This document shows positions 18,222-25,792 of a stretch of 64,000 nucleotides of DNA, in pieces. The stretch is taken from positions 868,001 to 932,000 of the forward strand of contig NC_012990.1 in assembly GCF_000026365.1 (NCBI RefSeq), given 5' to 3'. The stretch comes from Zygosaccharomyces rouxii. Taxonomy: Eukaryota; Ascomycota; Saccharomycetes; Saccharomycetales; Saccharomycetaceae. Numbering within the stretch: position 1 is the stretch's first letter; each line of letters opens with the position of its first letter. Under the pieces are notes generated by a model. That model did no database searches. It was not told the DNA's origin and saw nothing but the letters and a program-made list of their open reading frames with translations. The position numbers and the translations under genes were made by a program.

Positions 18222-19424
18222 ATGCTGAGGCTAATAATGGATAAACAAAGAATAATGATTAAGCATGTGGTCAAAAGGTTTCAGCACACATTTCAACCGT
18301 ATGAAACTGTACTGGCAAGACTGCTATCCAAGCCCAATGAAAAATTCCATCTTTCCAAGCCATTGCAAGCAGGCGAAGTGATTAACACGGGCAATGGACC
18401 CATAAGGCATGAAGATGTCATTGGTAAGCCCTATAGGTCATTGGTTACTAGCTCAACGTCAACTTCCCACCAATATATGCTTTGTAGGCCTTCGCTGGAA
18501 GAGTATGTGGTTAATAAAAGAAGAGAAGCCCAACCGATATATCCATTAGATGCAGGATTAATAGTGCAGCTTAGTGACGTGCATGCGGATTTCCCTGACA
18601 TGGAATTGGGACCATCCATAGATGTGGAGAAGCCTGCTAGTTTCCAAAGGTTGAACCTATCGGAGAGATATGATCGATTCTTGCATGACAGATGGGAAAA
18701 CAGAAAGTCTCAACTGCCACAAGGTCTACGCACATGTGCCCCACCCAAGCAGTATTTGGAATGCGGTACGGGTCATGGTTCACTAACCTTGCAAATTTGT
18801 AAAGAAATTCACAGTGGGAATGCTTATTACGACGGTAATGATTCTACAAGAGGTTCCATTTTACATTCTCTTGACAGAAATGACAAGCATTTGGCAACAG
18901 GTGTCAGGAATCTAAAACACTATGATAGGGGTATCTACTGGACAGATGTTGAATTCCACCTTCTGACAGAGTCCGAGCAGGGTCCTTCGCAATGGTTGCA
19001 AGGTCCAGCCGCATCTTATTATCGTGATGTAGTTGGTCGCTTAGCGGGTCGCCCAGGTGGGTTCCTTAACGGTGCGTTTCTCGATCTGCCATCACCTCAA
19101 GACCATTTGGAGACCATTGCTCAAAATCTAGTAGCTGAAAGTCCACTGATAGTCTTTGTGCCCAGTATTACTCAGCTGTGGGATTGTCTCTGCCAGATAA
19201 AGACAGTAGGGATCCCGCTGTCAATGACAAGAGTCTTGGAACTAATGCCAGGATCAGGCGGTGGTGGTATGCGCGAATGGGACTTAAGAAGAACTGTGAT
19301 TAGAGAGACTGGTAAGGAAAGTATGGTGGTAAGACCTAAAGTCGGTGCTAGAGTGGTCGGTGGTGGGTTTGTAGGAATATTTAAAAAGCTACCCGCTGAC
19401 TCAGTTGTCAGAACATGGAGATAA
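18222..19424 (+). CDS. Trm61-like tRNA (adenine-N1) methyltransferase, probably mitochondrial
   Basis: The first in-frame ATG is at 18222 (the GTG at 18213 overlaps the TEN1 stop), giving 400 residues; an ATG at 18237 is an alternative. The N-terminus is basic, hydroxylated and without acidic clusters (MLRLIMDKQRIMIKHVVKRF), like a mitochondrial presequence. A class I SAM-binding motif LECGTGHGSLT appears near 184-194. The later GAFLDLPSPQDHLETIA and SPLIVFVPSITQL blocks match the catalytic half of Trm61/TrmI enzymes, which make m1A58. It is distinct from nuclear Trm61/Gcd14 because it is longer, divergent and N-terminally extended. S. cerevisiae has no gene at this place. Compartment and substrate are inferences. 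Confidence 0.75.
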   Translation: MLRLIMDKQRIMIKHVVKRFQHTFQPYETVLARLLSKPNEKFHLSKPLQAGEVINTGNGPIRHEDVIGKPYRSLVTSSTSTSHQYMLCRPSLEEYVVNKRREAQPIYPLDAGLIVQLSDVHADFPDMELGPSIDVEKPASFQRLNLSERYDRFLHDRWENRKSQLPQGLRTCAPPKQYLECGTGHGSLTLQICKEIHSGNAYYDGNDSTRGSILHSLDRNDKHLATGVRNLKHYDRGIYWTDVEFHLLTESEQGPSQWLQGPAASYYRDVVGRLAGRPGGFLNGAFLDLPSPQDHLETIAQNLVAESPLIVFVPSITQLWDCLCQIKTVGIPLSMTRVLELMPGSGGGGMREWDLRRTVIRETGKESMVVRPKVGARVVGGGFVGIFKKLPADSVVRTWR

Positions 19425-19518
19425 AATTCTCACCTAAAAAAAATTCTAAATATAATATACGCATAATGTACATAGAATGGCCCTTTACCCGCTAGTAATA
19501 GTAGTAGTTGTTGTTGGA

Positions 19519-20118
19519 TTAAAATGCAAGCTTCTTTTGATTCCTCTTCTTGTTCTTCAAGACAATCTTTTGCTTCTCCTTTTCTTCTTCTTCCTCTTCG
19601 TCTTCGTCCACTTCCATATCTTCTTCTTCCTCCTCTTCTTCGTCTTCTTCCTCTGCTGCTTCTGCCTTCTCTTGTTCCTTGGCCAATATCTGTGCCATTT
19701 CCACTTCCCTGATCCTTAGTAGTTCTGGGTTGTTTTCCACTAATTGTTTGTCTCTTAGGAAATCTTGCTCCTCGTTGCCCTTCATTCTGTTCTTGTAGAA
19801 GGCTCTTTCACGTTTCTTTCTGATATCTTCGATCTTCTCCATGGCCTTCAAAGTCGTATCCACAAGCTCTCTGTTGTATCTGACAGGAACATTTCTACGT
19901 TGGGCAAAAGTTAGGGTGGAATCAACAGCCAATTCCTTACCAGCAGCTTTTCTAAATGCCTTGGTCCACTTCAACTTACGTGGGTTACGACGCTGCTTGA
20001 AGGCCTTATGACACTTAGACCGACAGAATCTAAACTCCTTGGCATCGTTACGAACAAACATGATACCATGCCCAGGGTAAACTGGCGACGAACAGAAATG
20101 GCACTGATGGATTCTCAT
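19519..20118 (-). CDS. RLP24: Rlp24, ribosomal-like protein of pre-60S particles
   Basis: 199 residues, the same length as S. cerevisiae Rlp24. An L24e-type zinc-binding segment has cysteines at 6, 9, 32 and 36 (CHFC ... CRSKC). Then come the Rlp24-specific middle and a low-complexity Glu/Lys C-terminal tail at about 150-195. Rlp24 holds the place of ribosomal protein eL24 on early pre-60S particles. Its C-terminus recruits and activates the AAA ATPase Afg2/Drg1, which strips it off in the cytoplasm. The promoter has PAC and RRPE motifs. It converges on the methyltransferase gene with a 94 bp gap. Confidence 0.97.
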   Translation of the reverse strand: MRIHQCHFCSSPVYPGHGIMFVRNDAKEFRFCRSKCHKAFKQRRNPRKLKWTKAFRKAAGKELAVDSTLTFAQRRNVPVRYNRELVDTTLKAMEKIEDIRKKRERAFYKNRMKGNEEQDFLRDKQLVENNPELLRIREVEMAQILAKEQEKAEAAEEEDEEEEEEEDMEVDEDEEEEEEKEKQKIVLKNKKRNQKKLAF

Positions 20119-20162
20119 ATCAAATTACTTGGCCTTCTTTTCTTACTGAATTTTTGTATTAT

Positions 20163-20225
20163 GCGATGAGATGAGATGAGATGAGATGAGATGAGATGAG
20201 CTTCTAATATCTCGAAAATTTTTCA
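20163..20225. promoter_or_regulatory. PAC element expanded into (GATGA)7, plus RRPE, between RLP24 and PAM18
   Basis: GCGATGAG at 20163-20170 is the PAC motif, and its second half is repeated into seven perfect GATGA pentamers (20165-20199). An RRPE-like CGAAAATTTTTCA follows at 20213-20225. They are 45-107 bp upstream of the RLP24 ATG. Each repeat copy re-creates GATGAG, so the array may multiply half-PAC sites. Confidence 0.75.
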
Positions 20226-20243
20226 ACATGGGCAAGCTGGAAG

Positions 20244-20267
20244 AAAAAAAAAAAAAAAAAAAAAAAA
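20244..20267. repeat. Poly(A) tract of 24 bases in the RLP24-PAM18 promoter
   Basis: Unbroken run of 24 A on the plus strand, 82 bp before the PAM18 start and 20 bp beyond the RRPE element. It is a likely poly(dA:dT) nucleosome-free element serving both divergent genes. Confidence 0.85.
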
Positions 20268-20348
20268 GCGATGATGATGCTAATGGTAAATACATAAAAA
20301 GAGCAATTCAATAGAAGAAAAGGAAGAGAAGACTCTAAATATCTCGAA

Positions 20349-20855
20349 ATGGCTAGCGATCCAAGTAGAAATGATAACTTAGCTGGACTTAGCGCACCAC
20401 AATTGCCTATACCGGGCCAAGACAATTCTAGAATCCATGAAGATCAAAATGTAGCATTGGAGGCACCCAAGCCAATGGCACCATCACAGAAGCAGGGAAT
20501 GGACCTCTATTTCGATCAAGCACTGGAAAAAATGGGTCAGCACCCTGTCCTTACCGGTGTTGGAACGTTTTTCGCTTTATATGTGGCTGCAGGAGCTTAC
20601 AAATCTATAACTAGCAAAGTACGTGGTGAGAAAGGAGCAGCAGCATTTCTAAAAGGTGGATTTGACGCCAAGATGAACCAAAATGAGGCACTACAGATTT
20701 TAAATTTGAACGAAAGTCAGTTGAATAAGAGAAAACTGAAGGAAGTTCACAGAAGAATTATGTTGGCCAATCATCCTGATAAAGGTGGATCACCATATCT
20801 AGCCACAAAGATTAATGAAGCCAAGGACTTTCTAGAGAAAAAGGTATTGAAATGA
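20349..20855 (+). CDS. PAM18: Pam18/Tim14, J-protein of the mitochondrial import motor
   Basis: 168 residues, the same length as S. cerevisiae Pam18. A hydrophilic N-terminal segment faces the intermembrane space. A single membrane segment lies at about 66-84 (HPVLTGVGTFFALYVAAGAY), then a J domain fills the C-terminus with its HPD tripeptide at 142-144 (MLANHPDKGGSPYLATKINEAKD). Pam18 stimulates the ATPase of mtHsp70 (Ssc1) at the TIM23 channel and is itself held by Pam16. It converges on NSE1 with a 57 bp gap. Confidence 0.97.
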   Translation: MASDPSRNDNLAGLSAPQLPIPGQDNSRIHEDQNVALEAPKPMAPSQKQGMDLYFDQALEKMGQHPVLTGVGTFFALYVAAGAYKSITSKVRGEKGAAAFLKGGFDAKMNQNEALQILNLNESQLNKRKLKEVHRRIMLANHPDKGGSPYLATKINEAKDFLEKKVLK

Positions 20856-20912
20856 TCGACTGAATCCCGTGTCACAATGCGTATCCTGTAAATATTTGAT
20901 GATAAATTAGTA

Positions 20913-21821
20913 TCATACTATATACATACCATTTTGTAAAATGGATTCACCACAGGGACAATATTTGCCAATGTGAGTAATGCGATGTTGATAACAATCG
21001 ACGTGCCAAGACCTGGAGCACGATGTACAACGTGTACCTTGTAAGGCTAATCTGTGGCAGTTTTCACAAGTTGAGATACCGTTCGCGATCAGATACTCTT
21101 CTAATTCCACTGAACATCTAAGATCCATTGATATACGGCCATTTTCATCCTTGGCAAACCATTTTAATCCGCATAATTTAAATAGTAAAGATTCAATCTC
21201 GATGGGACTCCAATCTTTGTACTGGAAAAATTCCGATGACTCGACACTATAAGTTATGCACTTATTCCACGAAACATCGTTTCGTATGCGGTCTACTTCT
21301 GTTATGATGGGACAATCTATTATTACTTCACAATCTCTAGAAACACACATTTTCTCCACGCACCATTTGATAAATTCAATTTCTCTCGTTGAGAATCTAG
21401 TGGCTAATTTACTTTCTTCACTAGTAACGGTATTCACATACACGTAAAATCTGTTGTTGCTTGGTAATCCAGTGTCCTTTAACATGGAACTAACGTTGTT
21501 CTTACCCATGCCGTGACCAACCCTTGATATTTTATAGCCCAATGGATTCAATTTCACATTGATTCCCTTAATGATTTCAACCAATTTATCCGTTGAACAT
21601 ACTTGAGAAGTAGGATCCTGTGTATATTTTTGCAGTTTGTCCAATACCACTAATAACATATTCTCATGGCAGATTCCTCTGCAGTCTAGTAGGTATTGTA
21701 AGAGGTACCTTGCAATGTCGTGGTCCGTTATGGATTTATCGGTTTCAGGAATGACAGTACCCGATTCACTGGGTTGTGCTGTGTTCCCGTTAGGATCAGT
21801 AAACTCTATATCCTCAGTCAT
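20913..21821 (-). CDS. NSE1: Nse1, RING-like subunit of the SMC5/6 complex
   Basis: 302 residues, somewhat shorter than the 336 of S. cerevisiae. Winged-helix segments occupy the first ~230 residues. The C-terminus has a variant RING (NH-RING) with Cys/His pairs CENC, CTSC, WHVDCYQH and CPCG at about 250-292. Nse1 pairs with Nse3 and Nse4 in the SMC5/6 complex for recombinational repair and stable chromosome transmission, and the RING supports ubiquitin-ligase activity. PAM18, NSE1 and SSK1 keep the S. cerevisiae order, with one extra gene in between. Confidence 0.93.
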   Translation of the reverse strand: MTEDIEFTDPNGNTAQPSESGTVIPETDKSITDHDIARYLLQYLLDCRGICHENMLLVVLDKLQKYTQDPTSQVCSTDKLVEIIKGINVKLNPLGYKISRVGHGMGKNNVSSMLKDTGLPSNNRFYVYVNTVTSEESKLATRFSTREIEFIKWCVEKMCVSRDCEVIIDCPIITEVDRIRNDVSWNKCITYSVESSEFFQYKDWSPIEIESLLFKLCGLKWFAKDENGRISMDLRCSVELEEYLIANGISTCENCHRLALQGTRCTSCSRSWHVDCYQHRITHIGKYCPCGESILQNGMYIV

Positions 21822-22188
21822 GTTATGCTACAACCTTCTTGTATTATTTCAGGTCGACATGAGATGAGGTGAGATAAGATGAAATGATTCAACTTTCAAC
21901 GCGCCAGCATTTAAGAATAATACTACATAGTGAAATTGTAAAAATGTTGAAATATTTGGACCAATTATTTGCCAATTGGTTTAAGTGGCTTGAAAAATTT
22001 GTAGTAAGACCCAAAAGTAGAATCGAATTCGAATTAGTAGAGTCCTCTTTTCATACAGATCGATAAATTTTACGTTTTGTACTTCAAGAGTTAGTTTTAT
22101 GCCTGAGCGAACCCGCAAGGAAACCAAATGTGAAAGCTTTTCTATAAACGACCTTATGCTGCTCCTAGCAAAAGTGAAATCAACATAT
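21822..22188. other. Intergenic region with GATGAG-type repeats (NSE1 promoter)
   Basis: A degenerate run of ATGAGATGAGGTGAGATAAG and related words covers 21859-21887, 38-66 bp upstream of the NSE1 ATG. It resembles the GATGA tract upstream of RLP24 and the CTCAT tract upstream of CTK2. The rest has one short open frame without family features. I see no RNA gene. Confidence 0.5.
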
Positions 22189-24285
22189 TTAATATATATT
22201 TTTGTTTAGACTTTGGGAAGGTTCTGTCACCAATACTGTCCTTCTGTTAGCCAAAGAACGTAACATGTCTCTCTTTCTAAGTGGTGCTTTGGCTGAGTTA
22301 GAAGTCAACCCATTGTAGTCTGCGGCTGTGCACCTATTCTCATGGTCAGATGCATTCATTCGAGCGTTGTAAAGTGAAGTTGTCATCTTCCTCATATTCA
22401 GTTTGGCCTGTTGAATTTCAGTTTCTCTATCCTTGTACTGCTTATCCAATCTTTCATATTCACATTGCAACGTCTGAATTTTATTTTCTAACTCTTGTGG
22501 TTTCTTTCTAAATTTTGAATTGGATCTCTCTAACAATTCAATAGTCTCTATGTGTTTTTTCACTTGACAGTTCAAATCGTTAATTTGGATCTGATCAATT
22601 CGTTTACCATCTTGTAAAACAGCATTCATATCTTCCAATTTACCGACTTCTTCATTGAGTTCACAAAGGGCATCATGGGCGGCTTTCCTGTATTGACTCA
22701 ATTCTTTATTTTGATCATCGAGATTACTATGAACCTCTTTCAAATTTTGAAAACTTTCTTGTAGAGTCCTATACTCTTGTCTTAAATGTACTAGAGCCTT
22801 ATCACAAGCTGTCTTTTCATTCTCCAATTTTTCATATTTGGTAAAAGTCACTTTATCTTGCTTCAATTGTAATTGTAAATCCTTAATGTCCTTTAACTTT
22901 TGTTGAAGATCAGCACGCATATTGTTATTATCCACACGAAGAGATTCATTGTCCTTTAGTAATTCATCAACCTTGTAGTTGGCTTGATTCAAATTTACTA
23001 TAACTTTCTCCATTTGAGAAGTTTGATTTACATTTTCCCTTAACATATCGTTGATCTTATTTTTGAAATATTTCATGTCAGATTTGGTGTCTCTATCATA
23101 TTTGGCCTTAATATTTTCTATTTGAGCCTCCAAGAATTTAATCTTTGCATTTCTTTCCTCCATTTTCACATTAAAATCAGTGCTATTTATGATCAAATTT
23201 TCATTGCGTTCAAGCCATCTCTCCCTTTCTGATCGAAGCTCATTATTATTCTGCAATAGTTCAGAATTCTTAGATTCTAACTCTTGCTTCTCTTTGAAAA
23301 GCTTATCATAGTCATCGCTTAAACTTTCGTTCTTGGAAGTCAATGCTGAAATTTTATCATTCAATTCAACGTTTGTTCTATCCACGTCAGACAATTGAAG
23401 CACTTTTGCCTCTAAATTTAATAGTTTAGAAGTCAATTGATCATTTTTTGAAGTCAAATCAGTATTGACTAAAGCGAGACCGGTATTTTCCTGTTGAACT
23501 TTATCAAATTGTTCTAATTTGACAAGTAATTTTTGTAAATTCTCGACTCTTTTCGATTCTTGTTGTAGTTTTATACCCAATTCAACATTTAGCTCACACA
23601 AGCCCAATCTTTCGGTCTTGAATTGTTCCACCGAAGCTTTCAAATCTTCCTTCTCTTCAAACCACTTGCGCTTCTCAGCGGCTAGCACATAGTTAAAGCA
23701 TAATTCTTTCATCTTAAATTCATTGGAAATCCCAAACATCAATTTACCGAGGGAATCAAACATTTTATCAATGTCCAAATAATCCACTGAAATACCACAC
23801 ATATTATAACATTTAATCATAACTTCTTGACACGCATCGATATAAGGGTTAGCATGTGGTCGATAAGGTATAACGGTTCTTGGATTAGTCTTTAAGATGG
23901 ATTTATTTTTAGTATTTTTCTGATCCAAGGCCCCATGCTGAGATGCTGGTTTGTACTCAGCTTCTTTCATGACCAATTTACCAACTTCCTCATTAATATC
24001 AAAAGTAATCGTTTCATTCTCACCAAATCGAAGCTTTTCCCTCTCTTCAGTTTCATTGGCAAAATATGCTTCATAGGGAATTTTTGGATCTGGATAAAAT
24101 CCATGGTCTCTATGGCTTGGCTTACTGAAATACAGCATAGCACTATTAATTAATTTATTCTGATTTTTAATTTCATGAATTGGAGTAATCAGTGGCTCCT
24201 TGATAAGTTCGTCTCGACTAGGTTTATAATCCCAATAATCGGCACGCCGTTCTTTAGGAATCTTGAAATGATCTGGTGTACGCAT
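22189..24285 (-). CDS. Long coiled-coil protein of unknown function
   Basis: 698 residues. The first ~200 are non-coiled and include short conserved-looking stretches (PDHFKIPKERRADYWDYKP, SAMLYFSKPSHRDHGFYPDP, and a Cys-containing helix near 155-200). From about 205 to 660 the protein is nearly continuous coiled coil with heptad Leu/Glu/Asn/Lys patterning, followed by a short basic tail. I do not recognise the family. A cytoskeletal, spindle-pole or meiotic structural role is common for such architectures, but nothing here proves it. S. cerevisiae has no gene between NSE1 and SSK1, so it is either lost there or specific to this lineage. It lies tandem to NSE1, 367 bp upstream of it. Confidence 0.85.
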   Translation of the reverse strand: MRTPDHFKIPKERRADYWDYKPSRDELIKEPLITPIHEIKNQNKLINSAMLYFSKPSHRDHGFYPDPKIPYEAYFANETEEREKLRFGENETITFDINEEVGKLVMKEAEYKPASQHGALDQKNTKNKSILKTNPRTVIPYRPHANPYIDACQEVMIKCYNMCGISVDYLDIDKMFDSLGKLMFGISNEFKMKELCFNYVLAAEKRKWFEEKEDLKASVEQFKTERLGLCELNVELGIKLQQESKRVENLQKLLVKLEQFDKVQQENTGLALVNTDLTSKNDQLTSKLLNLEAKVLQLSDVDRTNVELNDKISALTSKNESLSDDYDKLFKEKQELESKNSELLQNNNELRSERERWLERNENLIINSTDFNVKMEERNAKIKFLEAQIENIKAKYDRDTKSDMKYFKNKINDMLRENVNQTSQMEKVIVNLNQANYKVDELLKDNESLRVDNNNMRADLQQKLKDIKDLQLQLKQDKVTFTKYEKLENEKTACDKALVHLRQEYRTLQESFQNLKEVHSNLDDQNKELSQYRKAAHDALCELNEEVGKLEDMNAVLQDGKRIDQIQINDLNCQVKKHIETIELLERSNSKFRKKPQELENKIQTLQCEYERLDKQYKDRETEIQQAKLNMRKMTTSLYNARMNASDHENRCTAADYNGLTSNSAKAPLRKRDMLRSLANRRTVLVTEPSQSLNKNIY

Positions 24286-25792
24286 CTTGCATCAACGGTC
24301 GGATAAGCCACTAGAAGAGAGGAGCTTTAAATCAAATACTCAACTCTCACACAACCTCTCTAAATATACGGTATATTTTATTCTATTTTACTTTATTTTA
24401 TTTATTTATTTACGTATTTTTTTTGTTGATTATCATATTTATATGTCTGACGCGCGACACACTGACACAAAGGACAACAATAAAAAATCAAAAGAGAGGA
24501 ACGCAAACCAAACCGGTAATGAAATAGCCCATACCCATACCCCGTATAGCCAGTATAACAATAACAATAACAATAGCGATGACAAGAACGAGATTAATAA
24601 TAGCATCATCCCCCTTTAGACGTAAATCAAAATTCAAGGGAACCATTTGCACATGGAACCAAGATCGACATGCATTCAGCATTAATAGATAAGAAGGAAG
24701 CAACGTTTGAGTAGTTGATGAAACCCGTTTGTTGTCAACTCAATCAGATCCTAACTCGACAAAAGTCCAAAATCGAAATGCAATATACGATCGTCGAATT
24801 TTACTCTACACGAACCATATCTCCTGGATACTTTTCCTCTTTTTACAGCGGCTTATTCCTGAAATTTTACTGAAAGTTTTTCAATAAGCCGAGTATTATG
24901 CTAAGTATGCCGTTATACTCTGAATTGGTGCTTCCCATACAGCTGCACCCAACATTGGGTGTGGTAAACTCGAAGCCAAAATTCTTATTGGAATGGAATA
25001 ATTCCACATAAGTTGGCAAACATGTTGTGCAACTAAGATAAATTGACGGGCAAAAGAGGAACAACCAACTTTTCATGCTGTATAAGAGTTGAAAGAAAGT
25101 TGAAGTAAGATTTGATTCCTTTCTGATATCCTTTCTCTCGTGTCCGGAATACAGGGGCTGTCGGACAAACACTGTCGCTCTACAACAGACCTCAAATAGG
25201 GTTCACTGTCTGCGCCTCTTAGGGCTTTTCGGACAAGGAACCCTTTTCAAGTGAAGCGGACAGATCATAGTCCGGGGAATATTTTCTTCCTTAAAAAAAA
25301 CTTCAACTTTTGGTGTAGCATAACAAGTGCCAAGGAACGATCAGAAATAGTAGTTTAGAATCAACCTAAACTATCATTAAATAAAGTACCGAGCAAGGTC
25401 CTAAAAGAAGTGGAATCTGAGGGTGTTCAAGGTCTGCGACCCCATTTGTTTTCATCGCTGGTAGTGTAAAACATTTGATACTATTATTCAATATTCAAGG
25501 ACAAAAAACACGTTTACACTCTCCCAAAGTAACAACAGTTGTTTTGGCTTACGGTTTAAAAATTAATCAGTAATATAGTTACAAGTTTTGTTTGAGGATA
25601 GAAGAAAGTCGATTTCCGCGGTTTGTCTTCTGTAGAGTTCCATTCCTTTATTTCCCTCTACAACGAGTACACATTAACACTCTAATCCCTTCCTTATTGC
25701 AAAGACAAGAACAAGAACGAGAACAAAAACAAGTACAAGAATAAAACGAACAGCGAAGGACAAGGCTCTATTCGTTTCTTTTTACTTTACTC
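24286..25792. other. Long intergenic region upstream of SSK1
   Basis: About 1.5 kb without a convincing gene, unusual in this compact window. It contains T-rich TTTAT repeats (24375-24410), an AACAAT microsatellite (24555-24575) and GA-rich AAGAACAAG-type repeats just before SSK1 (25700-25745). The short open frames (for example 24287-24619 and 24867-25172 on the complement) are low-complexity or lack family signals. It is probably an extended promoter and leader, or hosts an unrecognised non-coding RNA. Confidence 0.5.

Noticed and set aside
24287..24619. 110-codon frame divergent from the coiled-coil gene
   Set aside because: Low-complexity, with poly-Asn and T-rich-encoded Phe/Leu/Ile stretches; starts next to the neighbouring ATG and has no family signal.
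24715..24860. Possible C/D snoRNA, because of a TGATGA word and later CTGA
   Set aside because: No terminal stem, no spacing suitable for box C' and D', and no guide match that I could verify.
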